A stretch of DNA of 58,444 bases from Chromera velia (GCA_018398765.1 JAHBMJ010000053.1:1-58444), one strand, 5' to 3'; positions 23,208-37,587 are shown, numbered from the stretch's first letter. Numbers and translations: made by a program. Notes: generated by a model not told the origin, from the sequence alone.

Positions 23208-26200
23208 ATGAGACAGATTTTCGAAATGCTTTCTCGTCCTGCTTCAGACCGTCTGTTTGGTCCCACAGTTTCCTCTTTTCTCCCGAAAAATTCTGCCCTA
23301 GGGCTCTCTCTAGATCACAGCAGAAGTCGGAAATGGGTTGATCAGCAATCAACAGGGCCGAGCAGGAGGGGCAAAGCTTATGCTGCCCGGGGTGTTGTCT
23401 CAGGCCCTTGGCTTCTGTCGTTCCCAAGTCATCTCCAAAACTGTGCACCAAGAGGGTCTCCGAACAACGATTGGGAAAGAAAACTTCAGACCGACTCCGG
23501 TTTCTTTCCTCTCGCAGGATCTTTTGTAACCTCTTCGGCTCTCTTCTTTGCTGAGAGAGCAACTGAGGTCATAAGTTTTCGTGCTGCTTGTGTGGGGTGC
23601 GTCAGCACACTCCAACATACTCCAAGGCAGTTCAGCACAGCAGCTGCTGTCTTTGCTACTTCTGTCCGGCTGGGAATTGTTGTGGATGAGGTGCGGACGG
23701 GCCTGGGGAAAGTAGCAAGTGCAGAGTGCTCCCAATTCGTCACAATCAGCCAGTCCTGGACTGAGAGGCTGGGCGCAATTGAGCTGGCGGTCGGTGGAAA
23801 GAGCTGTGATTCCTCCTGGATCGCAGGCGCGGAGACTTCTATCCCTGTATCCCGAAAAAGAAAACTTTGCCCACACGGGAAACAGAGCTACGTGTGTATA
23901 GACTGTGGTGGAAAAGGGCTTTGCGAGCATGGCCGTCAGAAGAACTATTGCAAGAAGTGCGGGAGCACACAAATTTGCGTGCATGGCCGCCAGCGCTCTC
24001 ATTGCAAAGAGTGTGGGGGGAAAGGATTCTGTGAACACGGCCGAAGGCGACACATCTGCAAGGAATGCAGAGGAAGCGCCATCTGTATTCATGGTCGTAT
24101 TAAGTACGTCTGTGTGGACTGTGGTGGAAGTGCTATTTGTGAGCATGGCCGTCAACGCAGTCAATGCCGAGACTGCGGGGGAGGAAGCATTTGTTCCCAT
24201 GGTCGGACGCGCTCCACGTGCCGCGAATGCGGCGGTGGTAGTTTCTGTGAACATGGTCGCCGACGTTCAGAGTGCAGGGAGTGTGGGGGTGGCAGCATCT
24301 GTGAACACGGACGCATACGTACAACATGTAGAGACTGTGGGGGGGGGGGTCTTTGTAGACACGGCCGATTACGTCCAAAATGCAGGGAATGTGGAGGGGG
24401 CAGCTTCTGTGAGCACGGGCGCCAGAGAAGCCTTTGCGCAGAATGCCAGAAAGACAATCCCGCTGTTTACCAAAGGCGAGAAAGGCGCAAGATTAGGTAT
24501 AGAGAGAACGTTGCCTACAGATTGGCATACGTAGTCAGAAATTCGGTTTGGAGATGCCTGACTGCTGTACGTGAAAGTAGATCTCTGCCCCAAACTAAGC
24601 ATTCCCACGAGTACCTCGGTTGCTCGTTCCCCGACCTCAAAGCCCACCTCGAGAGGGACGACTTCCACGGTAACCCCGGAATGTCGTGGGAGAATTACGG
24701 GAGTCTGTGGCACGTTGACCATATTGTGCCAATTTGGTACCGCGGGGCTGGGGGTGAGAAACCGGACACTGAGACTGTGATTTGTCGTCTCCACTTCTCT
24801 AATCTACAGCCGATGTGGTCAGAACAAAATCTGCGTAAGGGAAACAGGTATGTGGGGAAAGCATCAGCACTTTCCCTCACAACACAAAATCTCTCCACCA
24901 GGTCTGAATGTATTAGGCAGGAGACAGCCATGGGGGGTAGATCATCCGTGTCAACGAATCCGAGTGTCTTTGGCGGGTTCAGAGGCGTCCGAACCTTCTA
25001 CTCGTTGACTGCCCCAAATGCGTGCACAAGAGCAAATCGTTTCAGTCATCCTGCCACCCTGTGCGCTGGGGGGGTTGTTGCATCAACTGAGGGGGGGTTG
25101 GTGGGACAGGGACGAGCATACAGCAAGCGACTCAACTCCCCCTCAGTAACTCTTATCAGGCCCCTGTCGGCACTTCCGCCCTCCCCTTTGCCCGGCAAGG
25201 TAGACCGACGCATAGGCCCGGGTCCCCCTCCTTCCGGATGCTCTAGGCAGCGGGATGGGGGGTTAGTGCAAGACGAAACAGAACCCAGTCGGAGAGATGC
25301 AATGACAATTGGTGGATCCCTACAAGTAGTCGCACCACAACACGCTGCCCGTTCCGCAGCTTCCACACGTTCGCACTCCCAGGCTGCTCCGCAAAGAGCC
25401 CGTTGTCCCCATGGGAGACAGCAGTATGACTGCAAAGAGTGCGGGGGGAAGGGAATTTGCGAGCACGGCCGAGTTCGAAGGACGTGTAAAGCGTGTGGAG
25501 GGTCGCAAATTTGTGAACATGGTCGGGTTCGGTCGGCATGTAGAGAGTGCGGAGGACCCCAAATCTGCGTGCATGGGCGAAGACGCACCGTCTGTGTAGA
25601 ATGCAGAGGGGGGTCGATTTGTGTGCACGGCCGCATGAGGTACTTTTGTCCCGACTGCCGTGGAAAGGGCATTTGTCAACACAGGCGCCAACGCAGCCAA
25701 TGTCAGGAGTGTGGAGGGGGAGGGATTTGCGAACACGGTCGTGTCCGCTCCTCATGTAAGGATTGCGGGGGTGGGAGTTTTTGCATACACGGTCGTCTAC
25801 GAACCAGATGTAGAGAATGTGGCGGTGGCAGTTTTTGTGAGCACGGTCCTCGAAGAAGTGACTGCCGAATTTGCCAGAAAGACAATCCTGTGTTTGTAGC
25901 CAGGCAAGCACGACGAAAGGAGCTTGTTTTTCGGTTGACTCACACAGTAAGATCCGCCGTTTGGAGATACCTTCGCGCCGTCGGAGACGGCAGATCTCCC
26001 TCCCACAAGAAACGCTCCCACGAATACCTTGGTTGCTCGTTCCCCGACCTCAAAGCGCACCTCGAGAAGGACGACTTCCACGGCAACCCCGGAATGTCGT
26101 GGGAGAATTACGGGGGCTTGTGGCACGTTGACCATATTGTGCCCATCATGTTTGTGGATACCGATGGTCAGAGACCGGATGTAGACACAGTCATTTCTCG

Positions 26201-26294
26201 TCTTCATTTCTCTAATCTTCAGCCAATGTGGGGTGAGGAAAACCTTCGAAAGGGAAATCGGTATATTGGAAAGCCTCCTAGAATTCGTGTATGA
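23208..26294 (+). CDS. Duplicated Cys/His-repeat plus HNH endonuclease-like protein
   Basis: Uninterrupted 1028-codon frame with two similar modules. Module 1: about residues 219-416 carry 11 units of an 18-residue repeat, consensus ICEHGRxRSxCRECGGGS, each with two Cys/His pairs able to bind zinc. An HNH domain follows (about 417-550) with LWHVDHIVPI and LHFSNLQPMW...N, the His-Asp-His and Asn positions of HNH nucleases. Module 2: 9 repeat units (about 731-892) and a second HNH domain (about 893-1028) with the same motifs. The linker (about 551-730) and N-terminus (1-218) are Ser/Pro/Arg-rich and unrecognised. Similar Cys/His repeats occur in algae, oomycetes and large DNA viruses. Both catalytic motifs look intact. 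No introns, unlike the conserved neighbours, suggesting mobile or viral origin. Probably a DNA-binding nuclease; target unknown. The start is the first Met in frame; the true start may be later. Confidence 0.85.
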   Translation: MRQIFEMLSRPASDRLFGPTVSSFLPKNSALGLSLDHSRSRKWVDQQSTGPSRRGKAYAARGVVSGPWLLSFPSHLQNCAPRGSPNNDWERKLQTDSGFFPLAGSFVTSSALFFAERATEVISFRAACVGCVSTLQHTPRQFSTAAAVFATSVRLGIVVDEVRTGLGKVASAECSQFVTISQSWTERLGAIELAVGGKSCDSSWIAGAETSIPVSRKRKLCPHGKQSYVCIDCGGKGLCEHGRQKNYCKKCGSTQICVHGRQRSHCKECGGKGFCEHGRRRHICKECRGSAICIHGRIKYVCVDCGGSAICEHGRQRSQCRDCGGGSICSHGRTRSTCRECGGGSFCEHGRRRSECRECGGGSICEHGRIRTTCRDCGGGGLCRHGRLRPKCRECGGGSFCEHGRQRSLCAECQKDNPAVYQRRERRKIRYRENVAYRLAYVVRNSVWRCLTAVRESRSLPQTKHSHEYLGCSFPDLKAHLERDDFHGNPGMSWENYGSLWHVDHIVPIWYRGAGGEKPDTETVICRLHFSNLQPMWSEQNLRKGNRYVGKASALSLTTQNLSTRSECIRQETAMGGRSSVSTNPSVFGGFRGVRTFYSLTAPNACTRANRFSHPATLCAGGVVASTEGGLVGQGRAYSKRLNSPSVTLIRPLSALPPSPLPGKVDRRIGPGPPPSGCSRQRDGGLVQDETEPSRRDAMTIGGSLQVVAPQHAARSAASTRSHSQAAPQRARCPHGRQQYDCKECGGKGICEHGRVRRTCKACGGSQICEHGRVRSACRECGGPQICVHGRRRTVCVECRGGSICVHGRMRYFCPDCRGKGICQHRRQRSQCQECGGGGICEHGRVRSSCKDCGGGSFCIHGRLRTRCRECGGGSFCEHGPRRSDCRICQKDNPVFVARQARRKELVFRLTHTVRSAVWRYLRAVGDGRSPSHKKRSHEYLGCSFPDLKAHLEKDDFHGNPGMSWENYGGLWHVDHIVPIMFVDTDGQRPDVDTVISRLHFSNLQPMWGEENLRKGNRYIGKPPRIRV
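23862..24455 (+). repeat. 54-bp coding repeats, array 1 (11 units)
   Basis: Eleven 54-bp units encode the 18-residue Cys/His repeat. The Cys, His, Gly and Arg codons are conserved, while third positions vary. This points to selection on the protein, not recent DNA amplification. Confidence 0.9.
25399..25884 (+). repeat. 54-bp coding repeats, array 2 (9 units)
   Basis: Nine 54-bp units encoding the same Cys/His repeat as array 1. One unit has HRR in place of HGR, and the last has HGP in place of HGR. Confidence 0.9.
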
Positions 26295-28548
26295 GAAGCA
26301 ATACGGACGGAACTTTATTTTACGATTACAATTATAATAATAAAAACACAAAAATTATGAGTGGACGTTATAGTACATAACTCTAGACTCGGATGTAAAC
26401 ATTTATAAATTAATGGCTTCCTACTGCAGTTAAACTTTGACTCAGACTTAGAAATTCTGATTCATCTCCGGTATTCGACCTGTATAGACCTAGGTATAGA
26501 CCCAAGTACGTATAGGTATAGACGTTATATTAAAACGTACTGGTAAACCATGTACGCTGAAGTAAATAATTATTAATTATGATTGAACGTAGATTAAAAC
26601 CTGAGTAATTTAGTCTAGAATTTAGTAAATTTGATTGAATTTATAGCGCTCAGTCTAGGCACTTTCCTTGGGAGCTGCACGTCGAACATTCGGCATTGGG
26701 GCGGGAGGCCAATCCTCCGGACATAAATCCTAATCCTAATCCTAATCCTATAAGAAAAAAAGTGCCTCCGAGTCATGCATTAAAAATTGATGCATGAATT
26801 ACTGCTAAAAGCTAGCTTTAGCTTACTTTAACTAGGCTAAAAGATAGAAGCCTAGAAATAGTAGGCTGATCATACTGCTGAATCGAGGCTGATCTACGGG
26901 CTGATCTAGAGGCTGATGGCGATGGCGTAATAATAATGATGATGATCATGAAAACCTCTCTAAAAACCTCTGTAAATAATCAAAAGTCATCAATATACAT
27001 CAAACAATATAATTTAAATTCCTAGTCAAATTTAAATAATAAATCAATCAACTACTATCTATGTCAGCGCTAGACTGATTGATAGGTAGTATTACGGACT
27101 CTACTATAAACTCTTAATTCGCCGCGTCTTCGTCGTCATTTATCATTTTATATTAGTATTTTCTAAAACTTTTGACATATATATGCATAGTCACATCATC
27201 ATCATCATTAGTTTTTTTGATTGAAGCCCCTCAACTAATTAGCATAAGAAGGATTACTGTGTAAATTATTATTAAGACCTTTTTCATTACTCTATTTAAA
27301 CGTGTCTTCTAGCTGTGTCAGAAAGACAGTTTACTAGTAGGACAATTCCCAAATGTGCTAATACACAGTGTTACACATTAAATTTGTCCTACTAGGTAGT
27401 ATATAGCATATCAACGTTATGATAATGATGATGTATGGGGTTAAAGCCGGTGAGCCGTATAGGCTCTGTATATGTGATGTATCGAGATGTGTGTGTGTGT
27501 GTGTGTGTTTTACAAATGTCACTTGAAATGTGAGAGGCGTCTCACATAAATTCCAGCAAGAATTCGGGTCGGAAAGGTGCTGGCAAGCAGGCAGTGATTA
27601 CTGAGTCACATACGTTTACAGAGAGGAAACGCGGGTGAAACCGATAATGCAGGATCGATCCTTTGCATCTTCGTTCGATTGTCCATGCAGAAAGCAGTTG
27701 GACCAGACGGAGGAGAGAGACATTCAAGCAGGCACACCAGCACACTTTTCGTTTACAGAAAGTGGTTGATTCTTTAGATGCAGTGCGCAGCGTTGACTGT
27801 CAGAATTCTGGGAACAAGATTGAGTGAGATTACGGAAAATTTTTGCAAAAGAGGCAAGTGCCCCTCGAGGAAGATGCCGGCAGGCCTCTGAGAAGAGTCA
27901 CGAGAATATAGATACAAAGTGGACAGACACGTACATGCACTGGCAGGGTGCGATTCGACTCACTCGACAGATCAGCAGACTAAGTTACAAAGTGGACAAA
28001 AGAGGGAAGCTTCAGAGCTCCAGACAGAAAGAACAGAGAAATCAGAAAACACACGGCCGAACAAACAAACAGGCAAACCGCATCACCCTTCCATACCTTT
28101 CTGTGCGGAAGGCTCAAGGCAAGAAAAGTGAGAACACATAAAAAGCAAGGGAGCGCGTATCGCGCAGCTGCCCTCCTCTTTCCCGTCGACCTCTTCCCTT
28201 CTGTACCTCTTTCCCAGTCTCCCACAAATACAGTGTGTCAAGTCAAAAATAGAAAACAAACATTGTCGATTTGCCTTTGCCCCTCCTCTATACAGACAAA
28301 GAAAAAAGTGAAGATGGCAAGGTATGTCTTCCAATCTCATACTGTACCAAAGACATCAGTGACAGCAACAGAACAGAAAACACAAGACAAAGAAGGAAAC
28401 TTTCGAAGAATTCATTAAATAAGAAGAGAGAGGCACCACAGAGGAATCGCGGTTCATCTTGCAAAGTCACCCTTCACTTTTTCCCATGCACCCCCCTCTG
28501 TTTCAACCAAGAGCAATACTCGACACTTCATTCCTCCACCACTTTTCC
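26295..28548. other. AT-rich intergenic region
   Basis: Very AT-rich up to about 27500, with short motifs repeated (GGCTGATC at 26870-26920, CCTAAT units at 26727-26750, TCATCA runs near 27195). A short (GT)n lies at 27489-27509. From 27540 to 28548 composition returns to gene-like GC, including the 3' flank of the minus-strand gene ending at 28549. Frames here match nothing. Confidence 0.5.
26654..26713 (+). repeat. Direct repeat copy 2 flanking the HNH gene
   Basis: Begins TCTAGGCACTTTCCTTGGGA and ends GAGGCCAAT. It is the same orientation as 22105-22164 and lies about 360 bases past the HNH gene's stop codon. Confidence 0.8.
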
Positions 28549-31883
<3,335 letters not shown>

Positions 31884-31919
31884 TCATCATGCAAAGCCTT
31901 GCCATGGCTCGATCTTCGT

Positions 31920-32070
31920 GCCACATCGTGCCACTAAATTCGGCTTCCAAGTCCCGCGCCGCGCGGTCCTGCGGGGATCCGGATATCCATCCGGGCGCCC
32001 GGATCCCTCCGAGCCGCCGGGTGCGACGGGAGCGCGCCGCGGAGGCCGGTCGAGGAGCTCGGATCGAAAA
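31920..32070. repeat. GC-rich island upstream of the fusion gene
   Basis: Strongly GC- and CpG-rich block (GCGCCGCGCGGTCC, GGGCGCCCGGATCC) with several short palindromes, bordered abruptly by AT-rich DNA. It could be a promoter island for the minus-strand gene starting at 31688 or a repeat fragment. Confidence 0.4.
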
Positions 32071-32474
32071 TCTCCCGAAAAAGACCATCTGGCGGCGTCT
32101 ACTCAATTTTCATCACTCTGAGGCGCTCTGAAGCACATTGAATGTAAAAGAAATTTTGAATTCTTTTCGTGTCTGCTTTCAAAAATATATATTCAAATTT
32201 AAACGTTTATCTACATTGCTCTATTTTAAAGAATTTTTTAAAGCCTTTCAACGGTACTTAAAATAACTCAAAAATAATCTTTTAAAAAAATCTTCCCTCT
32301 TCACCTAGCTAAAAATAGCTAAAAATACTAGTAAAAATAGTTAAACATATATTTAACATAACTTGATTGTAGGCTTATTTATACATAAGATGCATTAAAC
32401 TGGTGAGGGTTTAAACCTGGGTTTTGATAATTCAAATTAATTTAAATCATGACCCTCTCCTCTGCCAATGTGAG

Positions 32475-32738
32475 TGTGAGCCTTACACCTGGGCGCGCCG
32501 CGAAGAGGCGTGGCGGCGGCAAGCATGGCGGGACGCGCGCAACAGACTGAATTGTGCCAGTGATCAAAAAGAGCGTGTGCGCACAGCAATTGGTCTGAAT
32601 TATGTGTCGAGGTTATTTGGTATTAGCAGACTGACATTGAATAGCAGGACATTGACAGACTGGTCTACTTGTCAGACCTCCTTCCTTAAGAATCCTTAAG
32701 AGTCCCGTTATGCTCTAGAGCCCCGTACAAAGCTGACA
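32475..32738 (+). repeat. Left LTR of the 8.5-kb element
   Basis: 264 bp, TG...CA ends, matching 38914-39031 joined to 40837-40979. Differences are mostly single substitutions. Confidence 0.85.
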
Positions 32739-32957
32739 GTTTAGTTAGCAGAGCAGGATCAACCACGGCTGCACAGACGTTCACGGTTACTGACAGCGAG
32801 GATTGTAGACCATCGCTGAAAGTTTCTGTTAAACCCGAATCACCACTGTTGATAGTACAGTTGAACCAACTATATGGTTTGCTGCTTACAGTGTCGAGAA
32901 ATCTGTAGAAACAGTTGGATGCTCTATTGGAAATTGTGCTGAGTCGTTTTGTTTATC

Positions 32958-34130
32958 ATGAGCAGAGAAATTTTGGAGACGTTTGAGAAAGCTACGTTGC
33001 TTATCGATCGAGTGGACGAGCTTCGCCATGTGTCGGTAGTGGACGCTGCAAAGAACAGACATGATGTTTTTAGAAAATTTTTTGCAGTGGCGGAGGAGCT
33101 GGTGATGTTGTTCGGAGGTGGAGTGAGAAAGAAGGAGGAATCTGTGTCTGAGGTGGAACTCAAAGTAATCCATCAGACTGAGGCACCGTCAGTGGTGACG
33201 TTTGGGAAAGAAGGAACGAAAAGGACAAGGGGAAGTCGACGTATGACTAGAGCGCAATGGGATAGAAAGAATTTCTTATTCTAGAAGGTTGCACATAATC
33301 ATCTGCCTGCAGCTAGTATGGTACCCAAAATCACACCAAGCAGACCGCCTCGCAACAGCAGAGTCAGTGTGCAGACTGACATCCCCAGTGATCTTTCTCC
33401 GGAAGTGAGGGGAATATACCAGATTGTCCGGGACTGTCATACCAAGCAAACAGAAGCCATCGCAGTAGAACAGAGGGAGTTGTATCAAGTTTGAGGGGCA
33501 GAGCATTGTCCGACTGTCCCATTGGAGCCTGTGAAGGAAGAGAGTGTTGGGATAGTCGCTGTGAGCCCGGTGGACAGAAATAGAAGCAAGGAGCACAAGG
33601 GACGGTCTGAGAGAAACCATGACCGCCGCTACCGGAAGTGACAGCGACTGCGGAAGCGAGAGCTGAATGGGGTGCACACTTATCCCAGAAAGCACGGAAA
33701 GTGGATGAGCTGCAGAGAGCTTGAGACGGCTGTAAGGGCCATAGCCATTGCAGTGAGTGTACCTCACGTATAGTCTGAGCCGCTGAGGATTGTGGATTCG
33801 TGGAGCAGATGGTAGTATGTTAGAGGAAAGTCAGGTGGGATTTTCAATGATGACAACTGGGTGTCAGTACCGGAGACGTTTGGAGAGAAAGTGGCCAGAC
33901 AGAATGCAGAGTTGAGCAGCGTAGCAATGAGCCAGAAGGGAATTTACAAAAAGAACTCAAAGCGAAGGATCAGTTATGGTGGTATGATAGGAGAAAGAAG
34001 GCAGAGAGTGTGGTATGAGCATGGTATGACCCATGTACAGTGGAGAGTGCATGCCACTGAGGTTCAGCAAAAGCAGCAGTGGGCACAAAAGACGCTGCTT
34101 GGAATCAATCCTTGGATAGAGCCTTACTGA
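32958..34130 (+). pseudogene. Gag-like ORF broken by five stop codons
   Basis: From ATG 32958 to TGA 34128-34130, one frame of 391 codons runs with no frameshift but has in-frame stops at 33282 (TAG), 33492 (TGA), 33639 (TGA), 33771 (TAG) and 33813 (TAG). Intervening segments look like protein: an N-terminal helical region (REILETFEKATLLIDRV, FRKFFAVAEELVML), Arg/Lys-rich middle parts, and a C-terminal piece ending in NPWIEPY. The position just after the left LTR and primer site of a retroelement suggests a gag product. I recognise no capsid or zinc-knuckle motif, so the name is inferred from position. All five stops could come from CGA or CAG by a single C-to-T change. Confidence 0.65.
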
Positions 34131-34469
34131 TTGGGCAGAGGAACTTGATTGTGGTAATTAGAGATGTCTGGTCTTTTCTGTTTTTACTTATAATCATGAA
34201 TGCCGCGTTTTTAAACGCTGAATAGTGCCATAGGGGCACCGCGGCAGCCATACATCTCCAAGTCAGTGCACTCCTGGATTGTTTTTCTTTTGGTTGTGAG
34301 TTGAAGTTAGAAAATTTGTTTCCAGGGGAAAAAAGATAGAGTGTGTGGATGCATATAGGGAGAAGGGATCGAAGTGTGTGTGTTGAGGTGGTTGGTATGT
34401 CTGACTGTATTTCTCTCTATATATCCCGACTGTCTTGACTCTCTGTGATAGGAATTAGTCATGGGGGGT

Positions 34470-34525
34470 TGAGAACTGACTGTACTGACAATTGAAACTT
34501 TTGTACTAGAAAGTGACTTTTAATT
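34470..34525 (+). repeat. Inverted repeat, left copy
   Basis: AACTGACTGTACTGACAATT and about 30 bases after it match the reverse complement of 37905-37962. The pair may bound a 3.5-kb insertion nested in the LTR element, but I found no target duplication. Confidence 0.6.
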
Positions 34526-36122
34526 TTCTATGTATCACACTAAATTTTATATAAAAAACTAAGTCTTTAAAGCACTTAGAATGATTTTATTTATTGTTTT
34601 TTACCTGCATGAAAGTATAAACAACTTTTAAAGATAAGGTTTAATGGGTTTGTGGTGTGTATGTTGGAAATTGTTGGACGTGAGTGAGGTGAAAGAGTTA
34701 TAGTATGTTGATATATCGGGGAGTGATTGCAGACTCTGTAAGCATATGACAATGCGCAGTGTAATACACAAACAAGCTAACTTTTACTTCTAATGGAATA
34801 CGCTGAATTCGTATACTGATGTAAGGAGGGAGTACACAGCGGGCAACCCCCATGAAAGGTAAGAATGAATATCAGCAAACAGATCTACCGATTTGACACC
34901 CACAGAAAGCAGTTCAACCAAACAAATGTTGAGCACTATGACCGTGCAAGAGGTAAATGCTTAGCTTCTGAAAGCCTGATCGATCGATGGCCTCTAGCCA
35001 GAGGGCCTTGCCTATGACCAGCCATCATAGCGTTCTTGTTTTTTCTAGGTGAGGCCCGGCACTGGCCACTGGGTTTTAGTCTACTCAGGAGCCCTACCTC
35101 CAAATTCTTATGCAAACAAGAGCTGCGCCTCACTCCCACAACTTCAGATCATCCGAGATTACCAGCTGTAATGCTTCCTCACGAAACGCAAGCACCGACA
35201 AACGGTCCTCCGAGAAAGGCTCAGTCTGACCTGCAGCACAGATATGCAAAAATTCATAAAGTGGCTCACCTTCTGGCCATCCAGAGCTGGCCCCCTCATC
35301 CAGAAAGCCTTTCCAGCTCCTCATCTAGAGCTTGTTAGAGCGCACGCATGGAAAGGATTCAATGGAAGCTTCACTGGGGCAACTTTGTAGGCCCCTTTGC
35401 GTGGAGACGGGCCGTGCCCTTCGTGATGGAAGATCAAAATTGCCCTCTCAGGGCAACCAGTAGAGTGAATGTCATAAACCTAAGAAAAAGTAAAGAAGCC
35501 AATCTTCTAGGCTTTCGATAAAGCCTACTTTTATCGCTGGAGAGCAAGTCTGTGTGATGGGAGAGAGGCGGTACTAGGTCGTGCTCTGATCGACTTGAAA
35601 CATTCGACGGAAAGCCGATTTTAGGAGCCGATTTTAGATCGGCCAACCATGTGACGGCCCCGGAAGGCAAGCTACACGTTGCAAACCAGGGCCCGGCCGG
35701 CCATCAAGGCCAAAAAGCACTTCCCGGCTGCACGTTGACCCATCAAAAATTTGATTCAAAATGCCGATCTGAAAAATTCTCAGTCAGGTCTTCAGAAAGT
35801 TCTCCTCCAGTCAGAAAGTCGGGTCAACAGAATGGGCCTCTATCCACAAAATCTCGTTGTCAAGCATTCTATTGAATTATATTGGAAAGCTTGACAACGA
35901 CGAAATCGTGTTCAGCTTGTTGTTCCAGAACCTCATTTTTGGAGGGGTTACAGATTCCGGAGTTTTTTCCCCCTCCGGTATCTGTGTTGGCTGGACACCT
36001 CTGGTTGCTTGTGGGAGTGGTTGCCTCAGTGCAAAGGAGTTGTACAATAACTAGAAGGGTTGGCAGACTGGTTTGGATCGCTCAATCAGGTCAGTTCGTT
36101 TTGTGTCGTTCCACCAGCAACA

Positions 36123-36347
36123 GGGGGGGGTGGACCCTCTCGCAGGGGTACGAAGCGGGCCAATTTGGTACCCCTGGTGGAGGGGGGGGGTCCGACCTGC
36201 TCTGCAAGTTTGCGTCCAAAATGTGTCTAGGAGTGTTTCCTCGACACATTTTGGACGTAAACCTGCAGAGCAGGTCGGACCTCCCCCCTCCACCAGGGGT
36301 ACAAAATTGGCCCGCTTCGTACCCCTGCGAGAGGGTCTACCCCCCCC
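36123..36347. repeat. Foldback repeat with G-run ends
   Basis: Left arm 36123-36227 and right arm 36243-36347 are near-perfect reverse complements (about 105 bp) around a 15-base spacer. The outer ends are runs of eight G and eight C. Another long G run lies inside the left arm (36182-36190) opposite a C run in the right arm. The sequence could form a long cruciform and G-quadruplexes. No target duplication was found. Confidence 0.9.
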
Positions 36348-36713
36348 TCCCAATAAGGGAATTGAAAAAATCTTATTTGCAGAGATGAGCCTTCTTAGTG
36401 CATGCAGAAGGCTTTGTACGATGTCTGTGAGTGTTCTTGTGTGGCTGCAACCTGGCCATTGTGGTTTCTGAATGACTGACTGGTCTGCCCTCGGCAAGGC
36501 ACAAAACTGCCGTCTCCCTTTGCGTGTGTTGTTCACCCCTACCCCCCTCCTCTGCTCTTTGCAGGTCGTGGGTCTCCTCCAGGAGATGCTTATTTTATGT
36601 CTCAGTCCTTCTTCAACTCATCCAGAGGTAGGTCTTTGCATTTTTGTTAAGGCCGCAGTCTTCAGACTGCGAAAGGGAGTAGCGCCCCTACGTGCCGAGC
36701 CTATGTTTTTTTC

Positions 36714-37437
36714 TACCTGCCTGACTGCCTCCGAAATTTCGCCCTTCTTGCTTGCTTGACTGCCCTCTAGCTTTCGGCCTTTCTATCTGGCTAAATGTCT
36801 TCCCAATTTTAGCCTTTCCGCCTGCTCTATTGCCTTCCTAATTTCGGCCTTCGCCGTGCTCCCAATTTCGGTTTTCCTGCCTGCCCGATTGCCTTCCGAA
36901 TTTCGGCTTTCTTGCCTGCCTGACTGCCTTCCAGAGTTTTGCATTCCTGCCATGCTGACTGCTTTCCCATTTCGGCCTTCTTGCCTGCCTGTTTCGGTCT
37001 TTCTGTCTGCCTCAATGCTTTCCAAATTTCAGCCTTTCTGTCTGCGTGACTAACTTTGCAATTTTGGCCTTCTTGCCTGTCCGGTTGCCTTCCCAATTTC
37101 GGCTTTCCTGCCTGCCTGATTGCCTTCCCTATTTTAGCCTTCCTTCCTGCCCAACTTTCCTCCTAATGCTTCCTAATTTCGGTCATCCTGCTTGCCCGAT
37201 GGCCTTCCTAATTTTGTTCTTCCTGCTGGCCCGACTGTCTTTCCAAGTTCGGCCTTCTTGTGTGTCTGACTGCCTCCCAGAGTTCGTTCTTTCTGCCTAC
37301 ATGCCTGCCTTCCAATTTTGGTCTTCTTGGCGGCCTGACTGCCTTCCAATTTCGGCCTTCCTGGCCGCCTGATTGCCTTCCCGATTTCGGCCTTCCTACC
37401 CGTCCGATTGCTTTCCCAATTTCGGTCTTCCTGCTTT
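36714..37437. repeat. 35-bp minisatellite, about 20 units
   Basis: Tandem units of 34-36 bp resembling GACTGCCTTCCCAATTTCGG followed by CCTTCCTGCCTGCC. The units are diverged and vary in length, so no frame is kept. Open frames across it on the minus strand (Gly/Arg/Lys-rich) are therefore by-products of the repeat, not a gene. Confidence 0.9.
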
Positions 37438-37587
37438 TATGTATCATTCTGATGCAAATTAAAAATACAGGTTGTATTTGCATGTATGCTTTTATGTATA
37501 TTCTGGCGATTTGACTGACTTTCTGTTTGTGTGCACGTATTTCTGCAGGTGGCATTCATGGGTGTGCATGTTTAATATATACTGAGA

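Noticed and set aside
23400-24794. Long minus-strand frames opposite the Cys/His repeat arrays (also 25046-25911 and 25797-26351)
   Set aside because: They are antisense shadows of the 54-bp repeats. The plus frame alone has conserved Cys, His and HNH motifs.
26727-26750. CCTAAT units as a telomere-like repeat
   Set aside because: Only three to four units, internal in the window, and not a known telomere sequence. Better seen as a simple repeat.
32958-34130. Stop-codon reassignment as the reason for the in-frame stops
   Set aside because: Intact genes in the window end with TGA, TAG and TAA at sensible C-termini, so reassignment is unlikely.
36783-37096. Gly/Arg/Lys-rich minus-strand protein frames
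   Set aside because: The underlying 35-bp repeat is not a multiple of three and units vary in length, so the frames are not maintained.
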